Shown: positions 16,563 to 25,482 of the stretch, piece after piece | Numbering within the stretch: the stretch's first letter is position 1 | Layout: the number at the start of each line of letters is the position of its first letter | Assembly: GCA_035538795.1 (NCBI GenBank) | Contig: DATLJS010000039.1 | Coordinates: 1 to 64,000, forward strand | Direction: 5' to 3' | Source of the DNA: JAJZGK01 sp035538795 | Lineage (GTDB): Bacteria > Pseudomonadota > Alphaproteobacteria > Rhodospirillales > Magnetospirillaceae | Length of the DNA stretch: 64,000 nt | The notes under the pieces: generated by a model | What the model was told of the DNA's origin: nothing | The model's input: the letters and a program-made list of their open reading frames with translations, nothing else | Databases searched by the model: none | Program-made: the position numbers and the translations under genes

Positions 16563-17315
16563 CTAGATCTGGACCTGGCCGCCATCGACGAAGAGTTCGA
16601 CGCCGTTGACGAAGCTTGCTTCGTCCGACGCCAGGAATAGCACCGCCTTGGCGATCTCTTCCGGCTGGCCGATGCGCCCGGCAGGGATCAGGCCGGCAAG
16701 GTAATCCTTGGTGCCTTCGGCCTGCTCGCCGCCGCCGAACAACTCGTTCAAACCGGCGGTCTCGGTCACTCCAGGGCTGATTGCGTTCACCCGGATGTGG
16801 CGATCCTTGAGGTCGAGTATCCAGTTGCGGGCAAAGTTGCGCACAGCGGCCTTGGTCGCCGAGTAAACGCTGAAAGCGGGCGTGCCCGAAACGCCGGTCG
16901 TCGAACTGGTCAGGATCACCGAGGCGCCGTCGCGCAGCAGCGGCAACGCCTTCTGCACGGTGAACAAGACACCCTTTACGTTGGAGTCGAAGGTGCGCTG
17001 GTAATGCTCTTCGGTGATGGCGCCCAGCGGCGCGAACTCGCCGCCGCCGGCATTGGCGAAAACCACGTCGATCTGCGCATGCTTTTGCTGGACGGCGTCA
17101 TAAAGCCGGTCGATATCGGCAAGGTTCGCCATGTCGCCGCGCACGCCCGTCACCTGCCCGCCAACCGCCTTGACCGCCGCATCGAGCGCTCCCTGGCGGC
17201 GGCCGGTGACGAACACCGAAGCCCCCTCGGCCGCGAAAGCCTTGGCTGTCGCAAGGCCGATGCCGCTCGTGCCACCGGTCACCACCACGACCTTGTTGCT
17301 GAATTTGTTCGTCAT
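16563..17315 (-). CDS. Short-chain dehydrogenase/reductase (SDR)
   Basis: A 250-residue classical SDR. The NAD(P)-binding motif TGGTSGIG is at residues 14-21, with TGRR after the second strand, which suggests NADPH preference. Also present are NAGGG near 89, the catalytic Ser in ILTSSTTG, and the Tyr-Lys pair in FSVYSATKAAV. The C-terminal pattern SFVNGVELFVDGG is typical. The substrate cannot be told from sequence. It is divergently transcribed from a LysR regulator, a usual arrangement for regulator and target. Confidence 0.87.
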   Translation of the reverse strand: MTNKFSNKVVVVTGGTSGIGLATAKAFAAEGASVFVTGRRQGALDAAVKAVGGQVTGVRGDMANLADIDRLYDAVQQKHAQIDVVFANAGGGEFAPLGAITEEHYQRTFDSNVKGVLFTVQKALPLLRDGASVILTSSTTGVSGTPAFSVYSATKAAVRNFARNWILDLKDRHIRVNAISPGVTETAGLNELFGGGEQAEGTKDYLAGLIPAGRIGQPEEIAKAVLFLASDEASFVNGVELFVDGGQVQI

Positions 17316-17410
17316 CGTCTGTCTCCTTTGAGCATTTCGGCGAAATGCCGTTGCCCTTCTTAAATGCTCCTGGAACGATGATGCGAATAGTCAGCGATTT
17401 TGCTATACAG

Positions 17411-17428
17411 CGTTCCATAGGAGGAACG
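17411..17428. promoter_or_regulatory. Candidate LysR operator in the SDR/LysR intergenic region
   Basis: A perfect inverted repeat CGTTCC-N6-GGAACG ends directly at the LysR start codon. The half-site with following bases (GGAACGATGATGCG) is repeated at 17372-17385 and 17423-17436. This spacing of related sites in a divergent promoter is what LysR autoregulation would predict. No binding evidence exists here. Confidence 0.5.
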
Positions 17429-18337
17429 ATGATGCGGACAGACCTGAATGATCTGGCTTATTTTGCCGAAGTGGTCGCCCATGGCGGCTTTGCCGCCGCA
17501 AGCCGGGCGCTGCGCGAACCCAAATCCAAACTCAGCCGCCGCATCGCCGGATTGGAGGAACGGCTGGGCCTGCGCCTCATCGAGCGGTCGAGCCGCCGCT
17601 TTCGCGTCACCGACACCGGCCAAGTCTTCTACGAGCGATGCCGGGCCATGCTGGCCGAGGCCGAGCAGGCCGAGGCGCTGGTCGCGCAGGCGCGGGCCGA
17701 GCCGCATGGCCGCATCCGTTTCAGTTGCCCGACAGGCATGATCGAGCCGATTTCCGGCTTGATCGCCTCTTTTCTCGTCCGCTACCCGAAAGTGCGGCTT
17801 CAACTCGTCGCCACAGATCGGGCAATAGACCTGATCGAGGAGAAGATCGATCTGGCGCTCCGTGTCCGAACAGCACTCACCGGCGATGCCGCTTTGACGA
17901 TGCGCTCGCTTGGAATATCAACGCGAATCCTTGTCGCCAGCCCTCGGATCGCCAGACAGATAACGGACATCGAGCAGTTATCGAAGCTACCGGCGCTGGC
18001 GACCGACGACGCGGCCGACAGTCTGGAATGGAATCTGGAGGCAGATGATGGACACAAACAGAGCGTTCGCATTGAACCGCGACTGGGTTGTGCCGACATG
18101 GCCGCCATTCGGAGCGCGGCGATCGGCGGTCTGGGGGTCGCGATTCTGCCGGATCATGTGTGCCGCGACGCCTTGCAGGCCGGGCGGTTGGTTCACGTGC
18201 TGCCCGCATGGCATGGGGTTCAGGGGATCGTCCATTTGGTCTTCACGACACGGCGCGGCCTGCCCCCCGCCGTCCGCGCCCTGATCGACCACTTGGCCGC
18301 AGGATTTCCCCACGAAGGCGTGGCGAGAACTCCATGA
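17429..18337 (+). CDS. LysR-family transcriptional regulator
   Basis: A 302-residue LysR regulator with an N-terminal winged helix (DLNDLAYFAEVVAHGGFAAASRAL) and a C-terminal substrate-binding fold (about residues 90-300). The start at 17429 (a second ATG follows at once) has AGGAGG five bases upstream. The N-terminal domain resembles the subgroup that controls quinone or aldehyde reductases and SDRs through an adjacent divergent gene. The likely target is the SDR gene. The inducer is unknown. Confidence 0.9.
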   Translation: MMRTDLNDLAYFAEVVAHGGFAAASRALREPKSKLSRRIAGLEERLGLRLIERSSRRFRVTDTGQVFYERCRAMLAEAEQAEALVAQARAEPHGRIRFSCPTGMIEPISGLIASFLVRYPKVRLQLVATDRAIDLIEEKIDLALRVRTALTGDAALTMRSLGISTRILVASPRIARQITDIEQLSKLPALATDDAADSLEWNLEADDGHKQSVRIEPRLGCADMAAIRSAAIGGLGVAILPDHVCRDALQAGRLVHVLPAWHGVQGIVHLVFTTRRGLPPAVRALIDHLAAGFPHEGVARTP

Positions 18338-18402
18338 TCTTTCCTAACTGACCGTCCACCGTCGTGGCGCCGCCTATGGTCAAGCGAACTGCCCCCCATA
18401 AA

Positions 18403-18472
18403 CGCCCTTTGGGGCGCGGCCCCAAGCGGGTTTGGGCGGCAGCCCATGGGTTTGCGTCAGGGACAGAGACGC
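18403..18472. repeat. Direct repeat, right copy (overlaps recO 3' end)
   Basis: Nearly identical to 16348-16418. Its right end covers the last codons and stop of recO. A copy of the recO tail thus also exists on the far side of the SDR/LysR pair. This could mark insertion of a cassette at recO or be a dispersed repeat family. Confidence 0.8.
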
Positions 18473-19155
18473 CCCCGCCCTTCGGGCAGGCGCTTTCCCA
18501 TCGGTCCCAATATCAGCCGGTCGAGGAAGAAGCCGGTCAGCGCCAGGGCGGCTTTGATTTCGGCTGGGCTGCCCGCTTCCCTGGTCAGCAGGAAGCGGGG
18601 CAGCGGCAGCAGTTTATCCTTGTAAGCCTCTCCCGCTTCGGCACTGACCGCCCGGCCGGTTTTGGGGGAGACATAGGCCAATTGACCCGATCCCCCGGCG
18701 GCGCATTGGCTTAGATCGAGGCCGAATCCGAGCTCGCTCAACAATCCTATTTCCCAATAAATATAAATACTTGAGAACTCTTTCTCATGTAACGCCGAAA
18801 GCAGGGCCCGCAGGCCGTCGAAGGCTTGCGGATGAGGATCGCGCTCGGGAAAAACGGCGTCGCACAAAGCGCAAGCGGACGTCACGGCGGCCAGCCGGGC
18901 GGGGTCGTCGAGCCAGCGGGTGCCCGAGGCTTCGGCCTGTTCCCAGGCGATCTGCCCCAGATGGTCGTGCAGGCGGGCCTTCCAGATGGCTTGAATGCGG
19001 TTGCCGGGCTGCAACGACCCCCTAGCGCTTTTCCCCGCGCCGCCCTTGACCAGACCGGCATGACGGCCGTGGTCGCGGGTCAGCAGGGAAAGCACCGCCG
19101 CGGATTCTCCGTGGCGGCGCACCGAGAGGATGATGCCCTGGTCCGTCCATTCCAT
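18457..19155 (-). CDS. recO: DNA repair protein RecO
   Basis: A 232-residue RecO, the OB-fold mediator that loads RecA at gaps together with RecF/RecR. The N-terminal OB fold is recognisable from MEWTDQGIILSVRRHGESAAVLSLLT, and the helical C-terminal half from FEIGLLSELGFGLDLSQCAAGG-like sequence (here YWEIGLLSELGFGLDLSQC). The C-terminal Cys-zinc site of some RecO proteins is reduced to one cysteine. The last few residues (RLCP) are encoded inside the 70-base direct repeat, so the extreme C terminus may have been replaced. Confidence 0.88.
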   Translation of the reverse strand: MEWTDQGIILSVRRHGESAAVLSLLTRDHGRHAGLVKGGAGKSARGSLQPGNRIQAIWKARLHDHLGQIAWEQAEASGTRWLDDPARLAAVTSACALCDAVFPERDPHPQAFDGLRALLSALHEKEFSSIYIYWEIGLLSELGFGLDLSQCAAGGSGQLAYVSPKTGRAVSAEAGEAYKDKLLPLPRFLLTREAGSPAEIKAALALTGFFLDRLILGPMGKRLPEGRGRLCP

Positions 19156-19187
19156 GGGCCGAGTTTAGCCTGACTTTGCGTGATCCG

Positions 19188-20027
19188 TCAGGCCTTTAAA
19201 GCCTCCAGCAGTTCCAAAGCCTCGGCCCGGCTGCGGGGCAGAGGATCGGCGTCGGCCAACAGGCCCAGCCGCCTGGCCTGAAGCCCAAGCTCCAGGATGA
19301 AGGGCGGCTTGAGGCGGGCCTGCTTCAGCAGGGCGTCGTCGGACAGGATGGTTTCCGCCCGCCCTTGCGCCAGCACCCTGCCCTGGTCGAACAAGGCGAT
19401 ATCGTCGGCGAAGCCATAGGCCAGATCGACGTCATGGGTAGTGAAAACCAGGGTGGTTCCCGCCGCCGCCAGCTTGTTCAGAACCGACAGCAAATGGACG
19501 GTGGAATGGCTGTCCAGTCCGGCCGAAGGTTCGTCCAGCAGCAGGATTTCCGGGCGCATGGCCACGGCTCCGGCGATGGCCGCCCGCTTCTTCTGGCCGA
19601 AGGACAGCATATGGGTGGCCCGATCCGCCAGATCGCCGATGCGCAGGGCCTCCAGGGCTTCGGCGACGCGCTCGGCGGCCTCTTCCTCGGACAGACCGAG
19701 ATTGAGGGGGCCGAACGAGACATCCTCCGCCACCGAGGCGGCGAACAGCTGGTCGTCGGCCTCTTGCAGCACCAGCCCGATCCGGCGGCGCCATGCGGCC
19801 AGGGCGGCCCGGCCGTAGGATACCGGCTGGCCGTCCAGCAGGATGTCTCCCGCCGACGGCCTGAGACTGCCGTTAAGATGCAGCAGCAGCGTCGTCTTGC
19901 CGGCGCCGTTGGCGCCGAGAATGGCCAGTTTGCGCCCCTGGGCGATGGACAGGTCCAGCCCTTGTAGCGCCGGAACTCCGCCGGGATAGGCGTGATGCAG
20001 GCTTTTGGCCTCCAGCAGGGCGGTCAT
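19188..20027 (-). CDS. cbiO: Cobalt ECF transporter ATPase CbiO
   Basis: A 279-residue ABC ATPase that powers the energy-coupling-factor cobalt importer. It has Walker A in GANGAGKTTLLLHLNG (about 36-51), Q-loop LQEAD, signature LSFGQKKRAAIAGA, Walker B ILLLDEPSAGLD and the switch His in TTHDVDLAYG. It is the last gene of cbiMNQO and its start overlaps the cbiQ stop by four bases. The operon context supports cobalt rather than another substrate. Confidence 0.92.
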   Translation of the reverse strand: MTALLEAKSLHHAYPGGVPALQGLDLSIAQGRKLAILGANGAGKTTLLLHLNGSLRPSAGDILLDGQPVSYGRAALAAWRRRIGLVLQEADDQLFAASVAEDVSFGPLNLGLSEEEAAERVAEALEALRIGDLADRATHMLSFGQKKRAAIAGAVAMRPEILLLDEPSAGLDSHSTVHLLSVLNKLAAAGTTLVFTTHDVDLAYGFADDIALFDQGRVLAQGRAETILSDDALLKQARLKPPFILELGLQARRLGLLADADPLPRSRAEALELLEALKA

Positions 20028-20752
20028 ACCAGCACCCCCAGCAACAAGACGCCGCCTTCCATCGCGCCGATCGCCGCCAAGACGGGCAAGGACGGCGCGG
20101 CCTTCGGGCTCAAGACCCGCAGCTCTCCGGTCCAGCCGCGGGCGGCCAAGCCGATCTCCAGCCGCCTTGCCCGATCCAGGGCGCGGGGCAGCAGGTTGGC
20201 GATCAGCAGCCCCAGGGACCGCAACCGCCGCCCGACGCCCACATGGCCCAGGCGGGCGGCCTGGGCGGCATCCATGGCCGCAGCCACCTCGGCCAGCAGG
20301 AACAGGAAGCGGTACATCAGCAAGGCGATCTCGGCCAGTTCAGCCGGCAAGCCGGCCCGGCGTAGGCCGTTCAGCAGGTCGCTGGTGGGCGTGGTCAAAG
20401 CCAGGAACAACAGGCAGCACACCCCGGCCAAAGAGCGCGCGGCCAACCCCGCCGCCAGATGCAAACCGTTCTGCGCAAGTGAGAAACCGCCGCCATCCCA
20501 TTGGAAAGCCAAGGAAAAGGCTCCAACCAGCAAGAAGCCGGCGGGGGCCGTGGCGCAGGCCAGCCACAGACGGAAGGGAACGGCGGCTCCGATCAGAGCC
20601 GCCGCCGCCATGACCACCGCGATGACGGGCGACGCCGGGAAAGGTGGCAAGGCCACGGCAAGCACCAGCATGCCCAGGGCCAAAACCGCCTTTTCCACAA
20701 GAGAACGTCGCCGCCAGCGATTGGTATGAGCCACCCGGTCAGCGGGTGACAT
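20024..20752 (-). CDS. cbiQ: Cobalt ECF transporter transmembrane component CbiQ
   Basis: A 242-residue integral membrane protein with about five hydrophobic segments. It has the cytoplasmic coupling-helix signatures typical of ECF T components (A-R-G motifs such as LEIGLAARGWTG and AAQAARLGHVG). It couples CbiO ATP hydrolysis to CbiM. The start at 20752 (MSPADRVAHTN) lies inside the cbiN 3' end, and longer in-frame versions would overlap cbiN entirely. Translational coupling with both neighbours is likely. Confidence 0.9.
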   Translation of the reverse strand: MSPADRVAHTNRWRRRSLVEKAVLALGMLVLAVALPPFPASPVIAVVMAAAALIGAAVPFRLWLACATAPAGFLLVGAFSLAFQWDGGGFSLAQNGLHLAAGLAARSLAGVCCLLFLALTTPTSDLLNGLRRAGLPAELAEIALLMYRFLFLLAEVAAAMDAAQAARLGHVGVGRRLRSLGLLIANLLPRALDRARRLEIGLAARGWTGELRVLSPKAAPSLPVLAAIGAMEGGVLLLGVLV

Positions 20753-21044
20753 GATGGTCCGTCTTGGTCTTGTCCTTGCGGCCGGATTCATGCCGCCGCC
20801 CGATGACATAGCCGAGAATGCCGGCGCCGAAAGCCGCCTGAAGGGCGAACAGCAGGCTTTCGATCTCGGGACTGGGCGGCGTCCAGATGGGCTGGAACCA
20901 GGGCTTGTAGCCGGTTTGTTCGATGGCCGTGGTGCCCTGATCGTCCGAGCCCTCAAAGGCGCCGTGAACCAGAAACAACGGCGCGGCGATGATCACGGCG
21001 GCGGCGGCCAGCATCAGGCCGTTCTTGTTGCCGGCGGCGATCAT
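20739..21044 (-). CDS. cbiN: Cobalt transport accessory protein CbiN
   Basis: A 101-residue protein with two hydrophobic segments (about 10-28 and 63-82) and a periplasmic loop containing FEGSDDQGTTAIEQTGYKPWFQPIW, as in CbiN. It helps load cobalt into CbiM. The start overlaps the cbiM stop (ATGA) at 21041-21044. The frame continues far upstream in antisense to nothing real, but homology begins at MIAAGNKNG. Confidence 0.9.
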   Translation of the reverse strand: MIAAGNKNGLMLAAAAVIIAAPLFLVHGAFEGSDDQGTTAIEQTGYKPWFQPIWTPPSPEIESLLFALQAAFGAGILGYVIGRRHESGRKDKTKTDHHVTR

Positions 21045-21682
21045 CGCGTCACCTCGACCGCACGGGCCGCCAGGGCGTTCATCACCACCACGGTCAGCAG
21101 ACCTTCGGCAACGGCCAGGGGAATTTGGGTGACGGCGTAGATGCCCATGAACTTGACCATGGCCCCCCAAAAGCCGGTGGCGGCGTCGGGATAGGCCAGG
21201 GCCAATTGCACCGCCGTGGTGGCGTAGGTCGACAGATCGCCCAACGCGGCGGCCAGGAAGACGGCAACGGCGGTGGATAAACCCGCTTTGACAACAAGGC
21301 GATAGAGACCATAGCTCACCCATGGTCCGACAATCGCCATGGAAAAGACGTTGGCCCCCAGGGTGGTCAGACCGCCATGCGCCAGCAGCAGCGCCTGAAA
21401 CAGAAGAACGATAGTGCCCAGCACCGCCATCACCGACGGGCCGAACAGAACGGCTCCCAGACCGGTGCCGGTGGGGTGCGAGCACGACCCGGTGACGCTG
21501 GGCATCTTCAGGGCCGAAAGAACGAAGGTGAAAGCGCCGGACGCCGCCAGGGTCATCTTGGCCTCGGGCCGTTCGGCGACGATGCGCTTCAGGCGCAGGG
21601 AACCGGCCACGACGAACGGAGCCGACGCGATAAACCAGCCCAAGGCGTGCGGGGCCGGGAGATATCCTTCCATAATATGCAT
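21041..21682 (-). CDS. cbiM: Cobalt ECF transporter substrate-binding component CbiM
   Basis: A 213-residue membrane protein with about six segments. The start at 21682 was chosen because the mature N terminus of CbiM/NikM proteins is Met-His-Ile-Met-Glu-Gly, and the second-position His is a metal ligand; here it reads MHIMEGYLPAPHALGW. The conserved SCSHPTGTGLGAVLFGP motif, with a further metal-site His, is present near residue 68. It heads cbiMNQO and lies directly behind a cobalamin riboswitch. Confidence 0.93.
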   Translation of the reverse strand: MHIMEGYLPAPHALGWFIASAPFVVAGSLRLKRIVAERPEAKMTLAASGAFTFVLSALKMPSVTGSCSHPTGTGLGAVLFGPSVMAVLGTIVLLFQALLLAHGGLTTLGANVFSMAIVGPWVSYGLYRLVVKAGLSTAVAVFLAAALGDLSTYATTAVQLALAYPDAATGFWGAMVKFMGIYAVTQIPLAVAEGLLTVVVMNALAARAVEVTR

Positions 21683-21764
21683 AGGTCCACCCAAACATCT
21701 TCAGGCGGCGCACCGAATCCTGGCCCCGGAACACCCCGTCCGGGTCAGCGTGCGCACGCAACGG

Positions 21765-21985
21765 CGATGGCAGGTCTCCTGGCTTGCGGATCGTGGAGCA
21801 GAGGCTAGCCTTCCCGGTCGTAACGCAATTCCCCGGTGGACGTCGGAATTGCGACCAGTGGCGATCTGATGCGCCTGTGCCCTACCCGCCTACAGTTGCG
21901 GGGGCAGCCGCGGAATTGGCCGAAGCCGTACCGCGTTCCCATTTTCACCCCGGCCGTGAAGCACGGGGAACCATCAATCTGTAAA
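21765..21985 (-). promoter_or_regulatory. Cobalamin riboswitch controlling cbiMNQO
   Basis: On the minus strand the B12 box GCCAGGAGACCTGCC (21769-21783) is exact. It is preceded by the conserved elements of an adenosylcobalamin aptamer starting near GATTGATGGTTCCCCG. Between it and cbiM, a hairpin of CCCGGA with TCCGGG (about 21722-21746) could be the expression platform that hides the ribosome site. When cobalamin is plentiful, cobalt uptake should be shut off. Ends are approximate. Confidence 0.9.
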
Positions 21986-22036
21986 ATGGACGGAGTTCCA
22001 GGGCGCTGTCAAGACGAACGGGGACGGCTTCGGAAA

Positions 22037-22070
22037 ATGAAAAACCCCGGCGAGAAGAACCCGCCGGGGC
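22037..22070 (-). terminator. Intrinsic terminator of the aminotransferase gene
   Basis: An eight-base-pair stem (CCCCGGCG at 22045-22052 with CGCCGGGG at 22062-22069), followed on the minus strand by UUUUU. It lies about 25 bases beyond the aminotransferase stop. Confidence 0.8.
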
Positions 22071-22092
22071 CGTAAAAGCAAGTTCAGGACGC

Positions 22093-23298
22093 TTAGTAGG
22101 TCCGCAGCAAACCGCCCAGACGCTTCATCGCTTCCTCGATCTTGGCCGGTTCGTTCAGCGAAAAGCTGAGACGCAGGGTGTTGCGGCCCGAACGGTCGGG
22201 GAAGAAGGCCGAACCGGGCACGAAGGCGACGCGGATCTCGTTAATGGCGCGGGCCAGCAGCTCGGCGCCGTCGATATGCCCGGGCAAGGTCATCCACACG
22301 AACATGCCGCCTTCCGGCTTGGTCCAGGACACGCCTTCCGGCATGTGCTTGGCCAGCGAGGCCAGCAAGGCGTCGCGGCGGGTCTTGTAGGTTTCGCGGA
22401 CGATGTCGCCGTGGCTGGCCGGCAGATGGGTGATGACTTCGTGCATCATCATCTGGGTCAGGGTCGAAACATGCAGATCGCTGGCCTGCTTGATCAGCAC
22501 CAGCTTGTGAACCACGTCCTCGGGGGCGACGATCCAGCCGATGCGCAGGGACGGCACGATCGATTTCGAGAAGGTGCCGCAATAGAGCACCTTGGCGTTG
22601 TTGACGCCCCCGGCCCGCTCGGCGGCCAGAGCCATCAACGTCGGCGGGCGCTCGCCGTCGTAGCGCAGATGCTCATAGGCGGAATCTTCGATCAGCGGCA
22701 GGTTCAAAGCGTCGGCGGCGTCCAGCAGGGCGATGCGCTCGGCGCGGTTCAGACTGGTGCCGGTGGGGTTCTGAAAGTCCGGCATGACATAGCCGATTTT
22801 CGGCCGCTGGGCGCCGGCCTTGTAGCTGGCGACGGTGCGGTCCGGCGACAGACCCGGCAGCAGGTCGTAGGTCGGTTCATAGGCGCTGAAGGCCTGCAAG
22901 GCGCCCAGATAGGTCGGCCAGGCCACCAGCACCTTGTCCTGCGGCGAAATGAACAGCTTGCCGATGAAATCCAGGCCCTGCTGCGAACCGTTGGTGATGA
23001 TGATGTTTTCCGGGCCGCAGGTCACGCCCAGCTTGGCCATGTAGTCGGCCAGCCATTGGCGCAGCGGCAGATAGCCCTCGCTCACCGAATATTGCAGAGC
23101 GGCGGCGGCGCTGGCTTCGTCGCCCAGAATGCGCTGGGTGGCCTCGGCGATGGCCGAAACCGGGAACAGCTTCGGGTCGGGAATGCCGCCGGCGAAAGAA
23201 ATGATGTCCGGCTGATCGAGGAGTTTTAGCAGTTCACGAATTTCAGACGCCTGCATGCGCTGCGCGCGCTGGGCGTAGTGATCATTCCAATCGGTCAT
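22093..23298 (-). CDS. PLP-dependent aminotransferase (2-aminoadipate/aromatic type)
   Basis: A 401-residue fold-type I aminotransferase of the MocR/LysN-like group. Signs are FAGGIPDPKLFP near the N terminus, NIIITNGSQQGLDFIGKLF for PLP phosphate binding, PDFQNPTGTSL, and the PLP Lys in YCGTFSKSIVPSLRIGW. C-terminal Arg in RNTLRLSFS binds the substrate carboxylate. The start at 23298 (MTDWNDHYAQRA) is preferred over an upstream ATG. Family members use 2-aminoadipate, aromatic or branched-chain amino acids; the substrate is not decidable here. It is a single gene with its own terminator. Confidence 0.85.
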   Translation of the reverse strand: MTDWNDHYAQRAQRMQASEIRELLKLLDQPDIISFAGGIPDPKLFPVSAIAEATQRILGDEASAAAALQYSVSEGYLPLRQWLADYMAKLGVTCGPENIIITNGSQQGLDFIGKLFISPQDKVLVAWPTYLGALQAFSAYEPTYDLLPGLSPDRTVASYKAGAQRPKIGYVMPDFQNPTGTSLNRAERIALLDAADALNLPLIEDSAYEHLRYDGERPPTLMALAAERAGGVNNAKVLYCGTFSKSIVPSLRIGWIVAPEDVVHKLVLIKQASDLHVSTLTQMMMHEVITHLPASHGDIVRETYKTRRDALLASLAKHMPEGVSWTKPEGGMFVWMTLPGHIDGAELLARAINEIRVAFVPGSAFFPDRSGRNTLRLSFSLNEPAKIEEAMKRLGGLLRTY

Positions 23299-23430
23299 TT
23301 CTCTCGCTCTGGGCTGAAGGAGGCCCACATCAAAAGCCCATTTGCGCTTGCAGACAAGGAGCTTTTCATCCCAGAACGACAGAAATATTGCCGTTTCGCG
23401 CGATCTGCTCGGGCCAGGGCGAAGTCCTCC

Positions 23431-24198
23431 TCAGGCGAAGCCGTAGTCGTCCATCGAGATGACGCCGTACTCGATGCTGCCGTGCAGGCGCTCGGCCTTG
23501 CCTTGCGGCGCCGCGCCCAGGGCGGTGTAGAACGGCAGCAGATGCTCGTCGGTGGGATGGTTTTCCCGGGCGTAAGGGGCGCGGGCGCGGTAATCCAGCA
23601 GCGCCTCGACATCGCCGGCGGCGGAAGTTTCGGCCAGCCAGTCGGCGAAAGCCGCCGCCCAGGGCTGCGGGCCGCCGCCGCCGTGCGACATGTAGGCGCG
23701 CAGGTTATGGGTGGCGCTGCCGGTGCCCATGACCAGAACGCCGTCCTCGACCAACGGCCGCAGGCGCTTGCCCAGGTCGTAGTGATGCGCGGGGTCGGCC
23801 TTGGGCTGCACCGAGACGGGAATCACCGGCACGTCGGCATTGGGCCACAACAGGCTCATCACCGTCCAAATGCCGTGGTCCAGCCCCTGATCCCCGATCA
23901 GGTCGGCGCCCAGCAGATCGGCGGCGCGGGCCGCCAGATCGGGAGCCCCCTTGGCCGGATAGCGCTTCTGATAGAGAAAATCGGGAAAGCCGTAGAAATC
24001 GTGGATGGTTTCCGGCGCAATCGCCGCCCCCACAGCAACCGAACGAGTGGTCCAATGCGCCGACACGGCGATCACCGCCTTGGGCTTGACCAGGCTCTTG
24101 CCCAAATCGATCATGAAATTGCGGGCCGGAGTGTCCTCGAAGCAAGACAGCGGCGAACCGTGGGACAGGAAGATGCTGCGGATATCGGTGCTGTTCAT
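23431..24198 (-). CDS. Class III extradiol ring-cleavage dioxygenase (DODA/YgiD type)
   Basis: A 255-residue LigB-superfamily protein similar to YgiD / 4,5-DOPA dioxygenase. Expected metal ligands are visible: His in FLSHGSPL (about 13), His in VSAHWTT (about 48), and later His in TGSATHNLRAY and NHPTDEHLLP. It should open a catechol-type ring with molecular oxygen and a non-haem iron or zinc-site metal. The native substrate of bacterial members is poorly known. The start at 24198 follows an unremarkable leader; the gene stands alone between two minus-strand genes. Confidence 0.85.
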   Translation of the reverse strand: MNSTDIRSIFLSHGSPLSCFEDTPARNFMIDLGKSLVKPKAVIAVSAHWTTRSVAVGAAIAPETIHDFYGFPDFLYQKRYPAKGAPDLAARAADLLGADLIGDQGLDHGIWTVMSLLWPNADVPVIPVSVQPKADPAHHYDLGKRLRPLVEDGVLVMGTGSATHNLRAYMSHGGGGPQPWAAAFADWLAETSAAGDVEALLDYRARAPYARENHPTDEHLLPFYTALGAAPQGKAERLHGSIEYGVISMDDYGFA

Positions 24199-24308
24199 AA
24201 CAAACCCCAAGGGCGGTTCCGTTTCGTTGGAAGAACCATACCTTGGGGTTGCCATTCAGAACAATCAGAGCATTTTGCAATACACTGTTGCCATGCCGGC
24301 AACAGAAA

Positions 24309-25328
24309 TCACGCCGCCTCGCGGAAGGTCAACAGGCGCTGGCTGTCTTCATCCCACAAGGCCAGACGGGCGCATTTGAAGCTTTCGCGGATGGTGATGA
24401 CGCTGACCTGACGCATGGCCTCAACTTCCACGAAACAGCGGCGCAGATGATAGTTGGGAATGCGCGAGGCCAAGTGATGGATGTGGTGGTAGCCGATCCA
24501 GCCAGTCAGCCACTCCAGGGGGCGCGGCAGTTTGTAATAGGAACAGCCCCGCAGAGCGGCGGTGGCGAAATCCCATTTCTCATGCTGGGCCCAATAGGTT
24601 TCGCGGAACTGATGTTGGATCAGGAACATCCAGACGCCTGCCGTCGCCGCCACCAGCACCACCGGCAGCCAGAACGACGAAACCTTCCACAGGCCGAAGG
24701 TGGCCTCGGCCCCGATCAGCACGCCCACCAGGGCGACGTTGGTGCCCAGAATGCTCCAGGCCGACAGACGATCGGCCTTGCGCAGACCGACCGGCAGACG
24801 ATGACGGATGACGAACTGATAGAACGGCCCCACCCCCAGCAACACCAGAGGATGGCGGTACAGGCGATAGGCGAAGCGGCGCCAGCCGGGCAGCGCCTTG
24901 TATTCGCGCACGGTCAGGGTGTCGATGTCGCCGTAGCCGCGCCGCGACAGATCGCCCGAGGTGGCGTGATGCCAGTCGTGATCGCGCTTCCACCACATGT
25001 AGGGAGTCAGGGTCAGCAGACCGAGAACCCGGCCCAGCCAGTCGCAGGCCCAACGCTGGCGGAAAAAGGAATAATGCCCGCAATCATGCTGGATGATGAA
25101 GACGCGCACCATGAATAGGCCGGTGGGCACGGCCAAAGCCAAGGCCGCCCAATAGCCGACGAATTCGTCCAGAACCACCATGCCGGCGAAACCGGCGGCA
25201 AGACAGCCCAACGTCACCAACAGCTGCGTCAGACTGCGCGCCGCGGTGGGATTGGCATAGGGGCGCAAAATCTGGTTCCAGTCCACGATGCTGGGCTGAG
25301 CCTTGGGGGCGCACTGCTGTTCCGACAT
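24309..25328 (-). CDS. Membrane fatty-acid desaturase
   Basis: A 339-residue integral-membrane desaturase. The three histidine boxes for the di-iron site are present: HDCGHYSF (about 94), HDWHHATSGD (about 130) and HHIHHLASRIPNYHL (about 283). Four or more hydrophobic segments separate them. It would introduce a double bond into acyl chains of membrane lipids using O2, often in response to cold. The start at 25328 (MSEQQC) was chosen since upstream in-frame sequence looks non-coding. Regiospecificity cannot be predicted. Confidence 0.88.
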   Translation of the reverse strand: MSEQQCAPKAQPSIVDWNQILRPYANPTAARSLTQLLVTLGCLAAGFAGMVVLDEFVGYWAALALAVPTGLFMVRVFIIQHDCGHYSFFRQRWACDWLGRVLGLLTLTPYMWWKRDHDWHHATSGDLSRRGYGDIDTLTVREYKALPGWRRFAYRLYRHPLVLLGVGPFYQFVIRHRLPVGLRKADRLSAWSILGTNVALVGVLIGAEATFGLWKVSSFWLPVVLVAATAGVWMFLIQHQFRETYWAQHEKWDFATAALRGCSYYKLPRPLEWLTGWIGYHHIHHLASRIPNYHLRRCFVEVEAMRQVSVITIRESFKCARLALWDEDSQRLLTFREAA

Positions 25329-25482
25329 GAAGGAGTACTCGCTTGGATCAATTTCCCAAGGCATAGCACGAAGCCCGATGGCCCGCGACTCGTTCTTGCC
25401 CCCTTCCCCCGTTCTTTCCGGCTGGCATTCCTCCGGCGCGGCGGGCATGATCCCGCCGGTTTTATTTGGGGGACCCGCCATC

